DNA of 16,091 nucleotides. It comes from Candidatus Nanopelagicales bacterium. Its GTDB lineage: Bacteria; Actinomycetota; Actinomycetes; S36-B12; UBA10799. The notes under the pieces are model-generated. The model saw only the letters and a list, made by a program, of their open reading frames with translations, did not search any database and was not told where the DNA came from. Positions 8,623 through 15,337 of the stretch are shown here, in pieces. Within the stretch, counting starts at the first letter, position 1. Each line of letters begins with the position of its first letter. Both the position numbers and the translations under genes were made by a program. Location of the stretch: contig JALOLM010000072.1 in the NCBI GenBank assembly GCA_025455985.1, forward strand, positions 1 to 16,091, in the 5' to 3' direction.

Positions 8623-8680
8623 AGTTGGTTGACGCTCGTCGGCCGCTGAACCTCAACCAACTACCCGAACGTCAACCAAC
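8623..8680. repeat. Three-copy inverted repeat set with two mutually exclusive stems
   Basis: AGTTGGTTGACG at 8623-8634 can pair perfectly with TCAACCAACT at 8653-8662 (10 bp, 20-nt loop) or with CGTCAACCAAC at 8670-8680 (11 bp, 35-nt loop). The two right-hand copies compete for one left arm. A further 8-bp pairing, CGCGTTGG (8602-8609) with CCAACGCG (8676-8683), overlaps them. It lies more than 120 bp upstream of the helY promoter and just past the kinase terminator-like hairpin. It could be an operator cluster or a structured RNA element. Function is unknown. Confidence 0.6.
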
Positions 8681-8699
8681 GCGGGGTCGGTGGGGGTGA

Positions 8700-8757
8700 G
8701 TGAGGCGCTCGGCCAGTGGCTCGCCGACCGGCCAACCGCGCTGCCGAGCAGACTCAC
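8700..8757 (-). terminator. Hairpin directly after the DAG kinase stop, terminator-like without T-tract
   Basis: GTGAG (8700-8704) pairs with CTCAC (8753-8757), and GCTCGGC (8707-8713) pairs with GCCGAGC (8743-8749), around a GC-rich loop. It begins at the base next to the kinase stop codon. No U-run follows on the minus strand; stems lacking a U-tract are often proposed as terminators in high-GC actinobacteria. It would end the tat-kinase transcript. Confidence 0.4.
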
Positions 8758-9651
8758 TTACGCCACGGGAGCGAACACCTGCAGTGCGTGCGGCACGACG
8801 TGAACGTCCACGGGCAGCGGCCCCACCCGCTCGCCATCGGCGTACGCAGTCTGCCCCTCAGCCTCGACCCGGATGTGTGTGCCGCGGGAGGTGTGCACGA
8901 AGGGACGATCGACGTGCGTGCCCTTGAAGACACTAGGGAAAGTCTTCAGGAACGTCGCTTTGCTCGTCTTGGCCAGGAAGGTCAGATCCAGTTGACCGTC
9001 GTCGAGGTCTGCGTGTGGGCAGACCTTCATTCCGCCCCCGTAACTGGGGCCGTTGCCGATAGCCAGCATCATTCCCCGGTCGTGCGTCGTCCGGCCATCC
9101 ACCGTGATGGTGAAGTCCGCGGCTTCGTAGACCTTGAGTTCAGCCAGTGTCGCAAGCAGGTACCGGGACTGCCCCGTGGGCCAGGTCATCGTGTTGGCCC
9201 GCTGTGTCACCTCGGAGTCGAAGCCGGCGCTCATCACGGCCAGGAAAGCCCGCTGCACCCCGTCGGCGGCCTGGATCACCGCGTAGTCGACCGCACGCGT
9301 GCGACCGTCGGCGATGATGTCGGCGGCAGCGGCGGGATCAGCGCGGGGAATGCCCAGCGCACGAGCGATGTCGTCTCCGGTTCCCACGGGGATGATGCCC
9401 AGAGCCGTGTCGGTGCCGTATACGGCCTGTAGTGCCAGATGTACGGTCCCGTCCCCACCACAGGCGATCAGCGCGTCGAGGCCATCAGCAACGGCCTGTC
9501 TGGCCAGTTCCAGGCTCTGCTCGGCGCTCGCACTCTCCAGCGCCGTGACGTCGATCCCACGCTGCCGAAGCCGCGCCACGGCCAGCGGCGCGTTCTTGGC
9601 GCTGCGACCCTTACCCGATGTCGGATTGATCACGATCGCTGCCTTGAGCAC
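8758..9651 (-). CDS. Diacylglycerol kinase family lipid kinase
   Basis: Member of the DAGK catalytic (DgkB/YegS-like) family, phosphorylating diacylglycerol or a related lipid with ATP at the membrane face. 297 residues, the normal length. Seen: INPTSGKG at 8-15, the nucleotide-binding GGDGTVH at 65-71, GTGDD at 90-94 (a common variant of GTGND), NGPSYGGGMKVCPHADLDDG in the second domain, and DGE at 272-274 near the end. The GTG start at 9651 lies 9 nt past the tatC stop, with TAACGT overlapping that stop 6 nt before the GTG. The same position is covered by a 14-bp perfect palindrome. It is tandem with tatA-tatC, so read-through from the Tat operon is also likely. The actual lipid substrate cannot be told. 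Confidence 0.92.
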   Translation of the reverse strand: MLKAAIVINPTSGKGRSAKNAPLAVARLRQRGIDVTALESASAEQSLELARQAVADGLDALIACGGDGTVHLALQAVYGTDTALGIIPVGTGDDIARALGIPRADPAAAADIIADGRTRAVDYAVIQAADGVQRAFLAVMSAGFDSEVTQRANTMTWPTGQSRYLLATLAELKVYEAADFTITVDGRTTHDRGMMLAIGNGPSYGGGMKVCPHADLDDGQLDLTFLAKTSKATFLKTFPSVFKGTHVDRPFVHTSRGTHIRVEAEGQTAYADGERVGPLPVDVHVVPHALQVFAPVA

Positions 9652-9658
9652 GTGCTCA
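9645..9658. repeat. 14-bp perfect palindrome over the DAG kinase start codon
   Basis: TGAGCACGTGCTCA, centred on CACGTG, covers the first codons of the kinase and the presumed transcription start. It could bind a dimeric regulator or be coincidental. Confidence 0.45.
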
Positions 9659-9663
9659 CGTTA
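9658..9663 (-). promoter_or_regulatory. Candidate -10 for DAG kinase (leaderless)
   Basis: TAACGT on the minus strand overlaps the TAA stop of tatC and ends 6 nt before the GTG at 9651. No clear -35 at 16-18 nt. Confidence 0.35.
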
Positions 9664-10512
9664 CCCGCGCGGGACGTCCTCACTGTCGACCGACTCGGGC
9701 AGTGGTGAGATCTCGTCGTCGTCGAACTGGTCGTAGTCGGGCTCAGCCCCATTGCGCCTGCGGCGCCGGTCGTTCAGCATGCTGAAGCCCACGGCCGCGG
9801 CGACCAGAACCAGGACCGGCGCCGCGAGCACCGCCATGGTGATCGGGTCCCCGGTCGGAGTGGCGACGGCGGCGAACACGAACACGCCGAAGATGATGTA
9901 GCGCCACGCACTGGCCAGGCGCTTGCCGCTGAGGATGCCCAGCATGTTCAGGCCGACGATGAACAGCGGGGTCAGGAACCCGATCCCGAAGACGATGACC
10001 ATACGGATGAAGAACGACAGGTAGCGGTCGACCGGCAGGTAGTTACCGACATTCTCTGGGGTGAAACCGAGAAGGACCTCCAGTCCCTTCGGCATCAGGA
10101 AGAACGCCAGCACCACGCCCGCGAGGAAGAGCGGCACAGAGATCGCAACCAGCACGTAGACCCACTTGCGCTCCCTGGAGTGCAGCCCAGGGGTCACGAA
10201 GGACCACAGCTGGAACAACCACACCGGGGACGCGATGACCAAACCGCTGATCACAGCCACCTTCACCTGCAGCATGAACGCATCGGTGACCCCGGAAACG
10301 ACCAGACGCACATCCCGGCCCGAGGCGGCGGCCTCCTCGACGACCTGGTCGATGGGCCGCGAGATCACATCGAAGATCTGGGTGTAGTAGATCCAGCCGA
10401 CCACAGTGCCGGCCGCGATGGCGATGAGGCTGATGACCAAGCGCCTGCGCAACTCCCGCAGGTGTTCGGCCAGGGGCATTTGCGCGCGCCGGTGTTGCAC
10501 GGGCGCAGACAT
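9661..10512 (-). CDS. tatC: Sec-independent protein translocase TatC
   Basis: Core receptor of the twin-arginine translocase, which recognises RR signal peptides and, with TatA, exports folded proteins. 283 residues with six hydrophobic segments at about 25-42, 80-100, 117-139, 167-190, 204-218 and 226-245. Family marks seen: the N-terminal EHLRELRRRL (16-25), the SRP of the first periplasmic loop (51-53), FVTPGLHSRERKW (105-117), and ATPTGDPITM (217-226) between the last helices. After the last helix a basic stretch (NDRRRRRN) leads into an acidic tail, common in actinobacterial TatC. The ATG at 10512 is 3 nt after the tatA stop, so the two are cotranscribed. No separate tatB-like gene is seen nearby. 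Confidence 0.97.
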   Translation of the reverse strand: MSAPVQHRRAQMPLAEHLRELRRRLVISLIAIAAGTVVGWIYYTQIFDVISRPIDQVVEEAAASGRDVRLVVSGVTDAFMLQVKVAVISGLVIASPVWLFQLWSFVTPGLHSRERKWVYVLVAISVPLFLAGVVLAFFLMPKGLEVLLGFTPENVGNYLPVDRYLSFFIRMVIVFGIGFLTPLFIVGLNMLGILSGKRLASAWRYIIFGVFVFAAVATPTGDPITMAVLAAPVLVLVAAAVGFSMLNDRRRRRNGAEPDYDQFDDDEISPLPESVDSEDVPRG

Positions 10513-10515
10513 CGG

Positions 10516-10779
10516 TCAGGTCTGCGTCGGGGCTTGTTTGCCCTGTTCGGCGACGGGGGGCTCCACGGCAGCAGCTGACGGTGTGGTCTCGTCCTCAGCC
10601 GGCTTGGCCTCAACCGAAGCCTCGGGCTCCGACTCGGCGAGCCCCTTGGTCTCCGCCTTGAAGATCCGCAACGACCTTCCGAGACCACGAGCGGCATCCG
10701 GTAGGCGCCGCGCGCCGAAGAGCAGTACCACGATGAGGATCAGGATCAGCCATTCAGACCCTCGGAGATTCGAGAACAT
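10516..10779 (-). CDS. tatA: Twin-arginine translocase subunit TatA
   Basis: Small pore-forming/membrane-thinning subunit of the Tat system, 87 residues. One N-terminal membrane helix (about 9-22) with a polar Glu9 and the FG hinge at 21-22, then the amphipathic helix ARRLPDAARGLGRSLRIFKAE (two parts, about 23-43), and a long, flexible, acidic Ala/Pro/Glu tail. These features distinguish it from unrelated small membrane proteins. The ATG at 10779 is preceded by a G-run that could act as a weak ribosome site and by TACTCT 7 nt upstream, so it may start its own transcript. The 61-nt gap to the zinc-ribbon gene supports this. Confidence 0.95.
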   Translation of the reverse strand: MFSNLRGSEWLILILIVVLLFGARRLPDAARGLGRSLRIFKAETKGLAESEPEASVEAKPAEDETTPSAAAVEPPVAEQGKQAPTQT

Positions 10780-10786
10780 GTCCCCC

Positions 10787-10792
10787 AGAGTA
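10787..10792 (-). promoter_or_regulatory. Candidate -10 for tatA-tatC (leaderless)
   Basis: TACTCT on the minus strand ends 7 nt before the tatA ATG. The intervening GGGGGAC could instead serve as a weak Shine-Dalgarno. No good -35 is visible. Confidence 0.35.
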
Positions 10793-10840
10793 CGTCGTAA
10801 CCCGCCTGCACGGGAACGGCGTCGCCGTAGCGAGTTGTGA

Positions 10841-11158
10841 TCAGTGGGCTACCACGTGCGGCACGATGACGTCGTGGGACTCCAGCCACAGTGCGAGATC
10901 CAGGATGTCGTCGTAGCAGATCGGCGATCCGGGGTGGGTCTCGAGCACCTCTCCGGGCACCCGGTCGATGAGGACTCCGGCCGAGGACAGCAACGCCACG
11001 ACCTCGTCGTCGGCAGCCTTCTCGATGAAGTCCTGGCAGGTGCCACACCGGAAGGTGTATGTCGCCCAGCCAGCCGCTTTCGCCACCGTCAGCCGCACAT
11101 CCGAGGGCGTGAGATCGACGTCCCCGCATATCGGACAGGTTGCCTTGATCGTGGTCAT
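10841..11158 (-). CDS. Small zinc-ribbon-like protein of unknown function
   Basis: 105 residues with two CxxC pairs (Cys8/Cys11 in CPICG and Cys38/Cys41 in CGTC) spaced 26 residues apart, as in a zinc ribbon that could bind one metal ion. The rest is acidic and predicted helical (DDEVVALLSSAG, YDDILDLALWLESHD), with no signal peptide and no membrane segment. It has the best Shine-Dalgarno of the neighbourhood: GGAGG ends 8 nt before the ATG. It stands between the FKBP pair and tatA, where M. tuberculosis carries pafB and pafC. It does not resemble those WYL-domain regulators. I do not recognise a named family. A transcription- or proteasome-linked adaptor role would be guesswork. Confidence 0.8.
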   Translation of the reverse strand: MTTIKATCPICGDVDLTPSDVRLTVAKAAGWATYTFRCGTCQDFIEKAADDEVVALLSSAGVLIDRVPGEVLETHPGSPICYDDILDLALWLESHDVIVPHVVAH

Positions 11159-11166
11159 CTTCCTCG

Positions 11167-11171
11167 CCTCC
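11167..11171 (-). promoter_or_regulatory. Ribosome binding site of the zinc-ribbon gene
   Basis: GGAGG, 8 nt before the ATG at 11158. Clear Shine-Dalgarno sequences are rare in this window, so this gene is probably translated from a leadered message. Confidence 0.6.
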
Positions 11172-11245
11172 CTCTGGCCCTTGTGCTAGTGCCTTCGGCA
11201 GGAGACTGCTGAAAGTTGAGCGGCGTGTCCTGTTGTAGAGCCCCC

Positions 11246-11262
11246 GACTACTGTGAGTAGTC
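11246..11262. terminator. Small hairpin after the FKBP gene
   Basis: GACTAC (11246-11251) pairs with GTAGTC (11257-11262) around TGTGA, 9 nt past the FKBP stop. There is no T-run on the minus strand side, so it is at best a weak terminator or an mRNA 3'-end stem. Confidence 0.3.
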
Positions 11263-11271
11263 TTGTGTTGG

Positions 11272-11628
11272 CTACGCCTTGAGGAGATCGATCACGAAGA
11301 TCAGGGTCTTACCTGACAGACGGTGACCACCCGACTCGCCATAAGCCAGCGCTGGAGGAATGATCAACTGACGGCGACCGCCCACCTTCATGCCGGGAAT
11401 GCCCTCTTGCCAGCCGGCGATCAGGCCGCGCAGCGGGAACTCGATGGGCTCGCCGCGATCCCAGGACGCGTCGAACTGCTCGCCGGTGTCGTATTCGACT
11501 CCCACATAGTGAACGGTCACCGTGCCGCCGGGCTGCGCGGCAGCCCCTGTGCCCTCCACGAGGTCGGTGATGACCAGTTCGGTGGGCGCAGGTCCCTCCT
11601 GGAAGTCAATCTCGGGCTTCTCACTCAT
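11272..11628 (-). CDS. FKBP-type peptidyl-prolyl cis-trans isomerase (cytosolic)
   Basis: Catalyses cis-trans isomerisation of X-Pro bonds in protein folding. 118 residues forming a single FKBP domain, with VTVHYVG, GEQFDASWDRGEPIEFPL, GLIAGWQEGIPGMKVGGRR, LIIPPALAYGESG and the closing strand TLIFVIDLLKA. The usual active-site aromatic and acidic positions (Tyr of VHYVG, Phe/Asp of QFDAS, Trp of GWQEG, Tyr of AYGE) are present. There is no signal peptide, so it is expected in the cytosol. Its ATG overlaps the TGA of the upstream FKBP lipoprotein (ATGA), so the two are translationally coupled. A tandem FKBP pair after pafA is a known arrangement in Actinobacteria (from memory). Confidence 0.94.
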   Translation of the reverse strand: MSEKPEIDFQEGPAPTELVITDLVEGTGAAAQPGGTVTVHYVGVEYDTGEQFDASWDRGEPIEFPLRGLIAGWQEGIPGMKVGGRRQLIIPPALAYGESGGHRLSGKTLIFVIDLLKA

Positions 11629-12161
11629 GACGACACCTCTTCCACATCGACGACGAACACCAGGGTCTCATCCGGGGCGATGCCCGACCCGGGTGGCGGG
11701 TTGGATCCGTACGCCATCTCCGGCGGGATGATCAAGAGGACACGACTGCCGGCGGTGACCCCCTGCAGCCCCTCCTGCCAGCCGGTGATCACGCCATTGA
11801 TCGGGAACTGCGCCGCGCCGCGGCCCCACGACGTGTCGAAAGTCTGCCCGTTCGACCAGGAGACCCCGGTGTACTGCACCGTCACCTGGGAGTTTGGCCC
11901 GACTGCCTTGCCGTCGCCGGTCGTGATCGGCTCCACAACCAGTTCAGAGGGCGGCTCGGCGGCCGAGTCGACGGTGATGGTTGGCTCTTCGCCCGGGGCG
12001 CCGGTTACGGTCACACCGTCGGCGCTGAACTCTTCGCCACTGGCCGCCGCGCTGCTGGTTGCCGGGCTAGGGCTGGTCTGGGAGTCCGACTCGCCGGAAC
12101 TGCAACCGGCCAGGCCCAGCGCCGGGACGAGCAGCAGTGCTGCCCACTTTGATCGATGCAT
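11625..12161 (-). CDS. FKBP-type prolyl isomerase lipoprotein
   Basis: 178 residues from the ATG at 12161. A short basic start (HRSK), a hydrophobic stretch and the lipobox LGLAGC put the lipidated Cys at residue 20, so the mature protein is anchored outside the cytoplasmic membrane. A Ser/Thr/Ala/Glu-rich linker follows (about 21-75). The FKBP domain fills the C-terminal half, with VTVQYTGVSW, GQTFDTSWGRG, VITGWQEGLQGV, LLIIPPEMAYG and a VFVVDVEEV end. Longer readings would place 16 extra residues before the signal peptide and are rejected. TAGGGT lies 7 nt before the ATG, so this and the cytosolic FKBP may start a transcript of their own, 44 nt after pafA. It may help fold exported proteins (inference). 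Triacylation would need an Lnt, and the copy in this window is broken. Confidence 0.92.
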   Translation of the reverse strand: MHRSKWAALLLVPALGLAGCSSGESDSQTSPSPATSSAAASGEEFSADGVTVTGAPGEEPTITVDSAAEPPSELVVEPITTGDGKAVGPNSQVTVQYTGVSWSNGQTFDTSWGRGAAQFPINGVITGWQEGLQGVTAGSRVLLIIPPEMAYGSNPPPGSGIAPDETLVFVVDVEEVSS

Positions 12162-12168
12162 GCCAGAA

Positions 12169-12174
12169 ACCCTA
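12169..12174 (-). promoter_or_regulatory. Candidate -10 for the FKBP pair (leaderless)
   Basis: TAGGGT on the minus strand ends 7 nt before the ATG at 12161, in the 44-nt gap after pafA. No -35 recognised. Confidence 0.4.
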
Positions 12175-12205
12175 TTGGGCGCAGATGCACGGCCCGGCAC
12201 ATGGG

Positions 12206-13582
12206 TCACATCGATGCGATCAGGCGCTCCACGCGTTCATCGACGTTCTTGAAGGGGTCCTTGCACAGCACAGTGCGCTGGGCCTGGTCGTTGAGTTTGA
12301 GATGAACCCAGTCGACGGTGAAGTCGCGTCGCTTCTCCTGGGCCCGCTTGATGAAATCCCCGCGCAGCTTGGCTCGGGTGGTCTGCGGCGGGACGGACTT
12401 GGCCTCGAAGATCTCCACGTCCGAGCTCACCCGGTCCACCAGCCCCTTGGCCGCCATCAGGTAGAACAGCCCGCGCTTGCGGCTGATGTCGTGGTACGCC
12501 AGATCGAGCTGGGAGATCCTGGCGTCGGTCAGCGACAGTCCGTGCTTGGTCATGTACCGCTCGATCAGGGTGCGCTTGATCACCCAGTCGATCTCCCGCG
12601 CCACGTCGGACAACCGGTCGAACTCGATGGCATCCAGAGTCCGCGACCACAGGTCCACGACGCGCGAGGTCACACTGTGCGGATCCAGGAGCAGACCATT
12701 GGCCCGGGCGAACCCCTCGACCTTCGAAAGGTATTCGCGCTGCATGTCCAACCCGCTGATGGTCTTGCCGTTGGCCAGGCGCACGACCTTGCGCCCGGTC
12801 GGGTCCTGACTGATGTCGCGGATGCTGCGGATCGGGTTCTCCAGCGTCAGGTCGCGCAGCGGCACCCCGGCTTCGAGCATGCGCAGGACGAGATCGGCGC
12901 TGCCCACCTTGAGCAAGGTGGTGGTCTCGCTCATGTTGCTGTCACCGACGATCACATGCAGGCGCCGGAACCGCTCGGCGTCGGCGTGCGGTTCGTCGCG
13001 GGTATTGATGATCGGGCGGCTGCGGGTGGTGGCGCTGCTGACCGACTCCCACACGTGCTCGGCACGCTGACTGACGGTGAAGGTCGCACCTCGCGGGGTC
13101 TGCAGGACCTTGCCGGCCCCACAGATCAACTGGCGTGAGACGAGGAACGGGATCAGCACCTCGGCCAGGCGGAAGAACTCCCCCTGCCGAGCCACCAGAT
13201 AGTTCTCGTGGCACCCGTAGGAGTTGCCCGCGGAGTCGGTGTTGTTCTTGAACAAATAGATGTCGCCCAGGATCCCCTCGCCGGCCAGTCGCTGCTCGGC
13301 GTCGACCTGCAACCCCTCGAGAATGCGTTCCCCGGCTTTGTCGTGGGTGACCAGTTGGATCAGGTCGTCACACTCGGCGGTCGCGTACTCGGGGTGCGAA
13401 CCGACGTCCAGATACAGCCGTGAGCCATTGCGCAGGAATACGTTGGAACTGCGGCCCCAACTCACGACCCGCCGGAACAGGTAACGGGCGACCTCATCAG
13501 GAGAGAGCCGACGCTGACCCTGGAACGTGCAGGTCACGCCGTACTCGGTCTCGATGCCGAAGATCCTGCGTGACAAAGCCAT
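12206..13582 (-). CDS. pafA: Pup-protein ligase PafA
   Basis: ATP-dependent ligase joining the C-terminal Glu of Pup to lysine side chains of target proteins, marking them for the proteasome. 458 residues, full length. The glutamine-synthetase-like fold is shown by FGIETEYG (8-15) with the Mg/ATP-binding Glu residues, by RLYLDVGSHPEYATAECDD (55-73) containing the presumed catalytic Asp59, and by LFKNNTDSAGNSYGCHENYL. It lacks the extra loop that Dop has between these blocks, which separates it from its deamidase paralogue. The C-terminal domain ends in QRTVLCKDPFKNVDERVERL, typical of PafA. The ATG at 13582 is 3 nt after the prcA stop, so it is the last gene of the pup-prcB-prcA-pafA unit. 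Confidence 0.97.
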   Translation of the reverse strand: MALSRRIFGIETEYGVTCTFQGQRRLSPDEVARYLFRRVVSWGRSSNVFLRNGSRLYLDVGSHPEYATAECDDLIQLVTHDKAGERILEGLQVDAEQRLAGEGILGDIYLFKNNTDSAGNSYGCHENYLVARQGEFFRLAEVLIPFLVSRQLICGAGKVLQTPRGATFTVSQRAEHVWESVSSATTRSRPIINTRDEPHADAERFRRLHVIVGDSNMSETTTLLKVGSADLVLRMLEAGVPLRDLTLENPIRSIRDISQDPTGRKVVRLANGKTISGLDMQREYLSKVEGFARANGLLLDPHSVTSRVVDLWSRTLDAIEFDRLSDVAREIDWVIKRTLIERYMTKHGLSLTDARISQLDLAYHDISRKRGLFYLMAAKGLVDRVSSDVEIFEAKSVPPQTTRAKLRGDFIKRAQEKRRDFTVDWVHLKLNDQAQRTVLCKDPFKNVDERVERLIASM

Positions 13583-13585
13583 CGT

Positions 13586-14281
13586 TCACTCGTCTCGCAG
13601 CAGTGAGGCCAGCTGCTCACCGACGATCCGCCGGAACGCACGCCGTGGACGGGTGCGTTCCAGCACCGCCACCTCCAGCTGCTTCTCGTCCAGCGTGCGA
13701 GGACCCTGACCGCCATGCTCAGCCAGCGCGTCAACGGCCATGCGCAGCGCGGCCGGTAGGGCCAGGTCCGCTTGCCACAGAGCCTGCAACTGCCCTGAGA
13801 TGGCCTCCGAGGCGCCACCCATCGCCACGAAGCCGTGCTCGTCGCCCACCGACCCGTCGAACGTGAGGCGGTACAACTGGTCGGATGCCTGATCGGGGCC
13901 GACCTCCGCGACGATGATCTCCACCTCGTAGGGCTTCTGCGCCTCGGTGAACACCGTGCCGAGAGTCTGGGCGTAGGCGTTGGCCAGGCCCCTGCTGGTG
14001 ACATCGGCGCGGTCGTAGCTGAAGCCACGTAGATCCGCGTACCGGACACCGGCGACGCGCAGGTTCTCGAACTCGTTGTACTTGCCCACGGCTGCGAACG
14101 CGATCCGGTCGTAGATCTCGCTGATCTTGTGCAGGGCACGGGAGGGGTTCTCCGCAACGAACAGGATGCCGCCGTCGTACTGCATCACGACCACCGAGCG
14201 ACCTCGGGCGATGCCCTTACGGGCGTAGTCCGCCTTGTCCTTGATGATCTGCTCGGGTGAGACGTAGAAGGGCATGGTCAT
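13586..14281 (-). CDS. prcA: 20S proteasome alpha subunit
   Basis: Forms the outer alpha rings of the proteasome, gating entry and docking the Arc/Mpa ATPase. 231 residues. The start MPFYVSPEQIIKDKADYARK and GIARGRSVVVMQY are highly typical, as are AENPSRALHKISEIYDRIAF, VGKYNEFENLRVAGVRYADL and the SYDRADVTSRGLANAYAQ helix. There is no N-terminal propeptide Thr, as expected of an alpha subunit. The ATG at 14281 overlaps the prcB stop (ATGA), consistent with equal synthesis of both ring types. The C-terminus is short and lacks a long acidic tail. Confidence 0.97.
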   Translation of the reverse strand: MTMPFYVSPEQIIKDKADYARKGIARGRSVVVMQYDGGILFVAENPSRALHKISEIYDRIAFAAVGKYNEFENLRVAGVRYADLRGFSYDRADVTSRGLANAYAQTLGTVFTEAQKPYEVEIIVAEVGPDQASDQLYRLTFDGSVGDEHGFVAMGGASEAISGQLQALWQADLALPAALRMAVDALAEHGGQGPRTLDEKQLEVAVLERTRPRRAFRRIVGEQLASLLRDE

Positions 14282-15105
14282 GGTCGGGCCTGCCCCTCGT
14301 CGGCGACCGGACCATCCGGACGCTGGAACCGCTGCTCCACCACGGAGTCGACGAGCGTCTGCAATTCGGCCTCCTCCAGGCGACGTACACCGTCGGCTGC
14401 CACCGAGTAGACCACCGGGAAGATGCCGCGGGTGAGGTCCGGACCGCCGGTTGCGGAGTCGTCGTCGGCGGCGTCGTAGAGGGCTTGCAGGCAGATGCGC
14501 ACAGCGTCGGCGTCACTGATCTGCTCGCGGTAGAGCTTCTTCAACGATCCTCTGGCGAAAGGACTTCCGGAGCCGATCGCGTGGTAGCTGTGCTCCTCGT
14601 AGCGACCACCCGTCACGTCATAGGAGAAGATCCGGCCCCGTGACAGGACAGAGTCGTACCCGGCGAACAACGGCACCACCGCCAGGCCCTGGAAGGCCAT
14701 GCCAAGGTTGCCCCGGATGAACGATGCGAGCCGGTTGGCCTTGCCTTCCAGCGACAGGCCCATTCCCTCGATCTTCTCGAAGTGCTCCACCTCTGTCTGG
14801 AACAGCCGCACCATCTCGACGGCCAGACCGGCTGTACCCGCGATGCCCACCACGGAGTACTCGTCGACTGGGAACACCTTCTCGATGTCGCGCTGGGCGA
14901 TGACATTGCCCATAGTGGCCCGGCGGTCCCCGGCCATGACGACGCCGCCGTCGAACTGGCAGGAAACGATCGTCGTGCCGTGCGGAGCCTCGACTCCGGT
15001 GACGTCCAAGCGGCGTCCCCACGTGGGGTCGTGCTCGGCGAGGAAGTCCATGAATGAAGAGCCTGGGCGCAGGAAGTGCGCGGGCAGACCGGCGCCTTGT
15101 GTCAC
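14278..15105 (-). CDS. prcB: 20S proteasome beta subunit (proteolytic)
   Basis: Inner-ring subunit with the N-terminal-threonine protease site. 275 residues from a GTG. A 43-residue propeptide ends at HG, and cleavage before TTIVSCQF exposes Thr44 as the nucleophile. Counting from it, Asp60 (GDRRAT) and Lys76 (DIEKVF) fall at mature positions 17 and 33, the conserved partners of the active site. The SGSPFARGSLKKL segment is also typical. The propeptide is somewhat shorter than the 57 residues known for M. tuberculosis. The GTG overlaps the pup stop (GTGA), so the subunit is translated right after Pup. Confidence 0.97.
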   Translation of the reverse strand: MTQGAGLPAHFLRPGSSFMDFLAEHDPTWGRRLDVTGVEAPHGTTIVSCQFDGGVVMAGDRRATMGNVIAQRDIEKVFPVDEYSVVGIAGTAGLAVEMVRLFQTEVEHFEKIEGMGLSLEGKANRLASFIRGNLGMAFQGLAVVPLFAGYDSVLSRGRIFSYDVTGGRYEEHSYHAIGSGSPFARGSLKKLYREQISDADAVRICLQALYDAADDDSATGGPDLTRGIFPVVYSVAADGVRRLEEAELQTLVDSVVEQRFQRPDGPVADEGQARP

Positions 15106-15305
15106 TGGCCGCCCTTCTGCACGAAACTGGCCACGAACTCCTCGGCGTTCACCTCGAGGACGTCGTCGATCTCGTCCAAGATCGCATCGACGTCCGCGTC
15201 GAGTTCTGCCTTGCGCGCTGAGGCCGCCTCGAGATCCTCAGCCACCGCGTCTTCGGTCTCGGCCGTCGAATGCGACCGGCTCTTGTGTTGCTGTTCGTCA
15301 GCCAT
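15102..15305 (-). CDS. pup: Prokaryotic ubiquitin-like protein Pup
   Basis: 67-residue, mostly disordered protein tag. The central region EDLEAASARKAELDADVD and the helix around AILDEIDDVLEVN can form the coiled coil that binds the Arc/Mpa ATPase. It ends in EEFVASFVQKGGQ, so the terminal Gln must be deamidated to Glu by Dop before PafA can use it. The ATG at 15305 is chosen over a longer reading because the length fits Pup (64 in M. tuberculosis) and GGAGG lies 6 nt upstream. First gene of the operon pup-prcB-prcA-pafA, transcribed away from dop. Confidence 0.97.
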   Translation of the reverse strand: MADEQQHKSRSHSTAETEDAVAEDLEAASARKAELDADVDAILDEIDDVLEVNAEEFVASFVQKGGQ

Positions 15306-15311
15306 CAGACA

Positions 15312-15316
15312 CCTCC
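15312..15316 (-). promoter_or_regulatory. Ribosome binding site of pup
   Basis: GGAGG, 6 nt before the pup ATG; decides the 67-residue start. Confidence 0.7.
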
Positions 15317-15323
15317 GTACGAC

Positions 15324-15337
15324 TGACACTAGTGCCA
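15324..15337. promoter_or_regulatory. pup -10 element inside a near-palindrome
   Basis: On the minus strand TAGTGT (15326-15331) would set a start near 15318, giving a leader of about 13 nt that contains the GGAGG. It is embedded in TGACACTAGTGCCA, a 14-bp palindrome with one mismatched pair (core CACTAGTG perfect), which could be an operator over the promoter. No good -35 is visible. Confidence 0.4.

Larger units (their letters stand above)
8500..8757. other. Non-coding interval between DAG kinase and helY
   Basis: No reading frame with recognisable protein features and no tRNA-like element. The interval is rich in inverted repeats: CCACCC/GGGTGG (8584-8589 with 8608-8613), the GTTGGTTGA set (8623-8680) and the long hairpin at 8700-8757. 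It is unusually large for this window, where most genes touch or overlap. Confidence 0.6.

Noticed and set aside
8500..8757. tRNA, CRISPR array or insertion-sequence ends
   Set aside because: No cloverleaf or T-loop consensus, only three short repeat copies of unequal spacing and orientation, and no transposase or target duplication.
12162..12209. Longer start for the FKBP lipoprotein
   Set aside because: It would put 16 residues before the signal peptide and overlap the end of pafA; the ATG at 12161 gives a standard lipoprotein signal.
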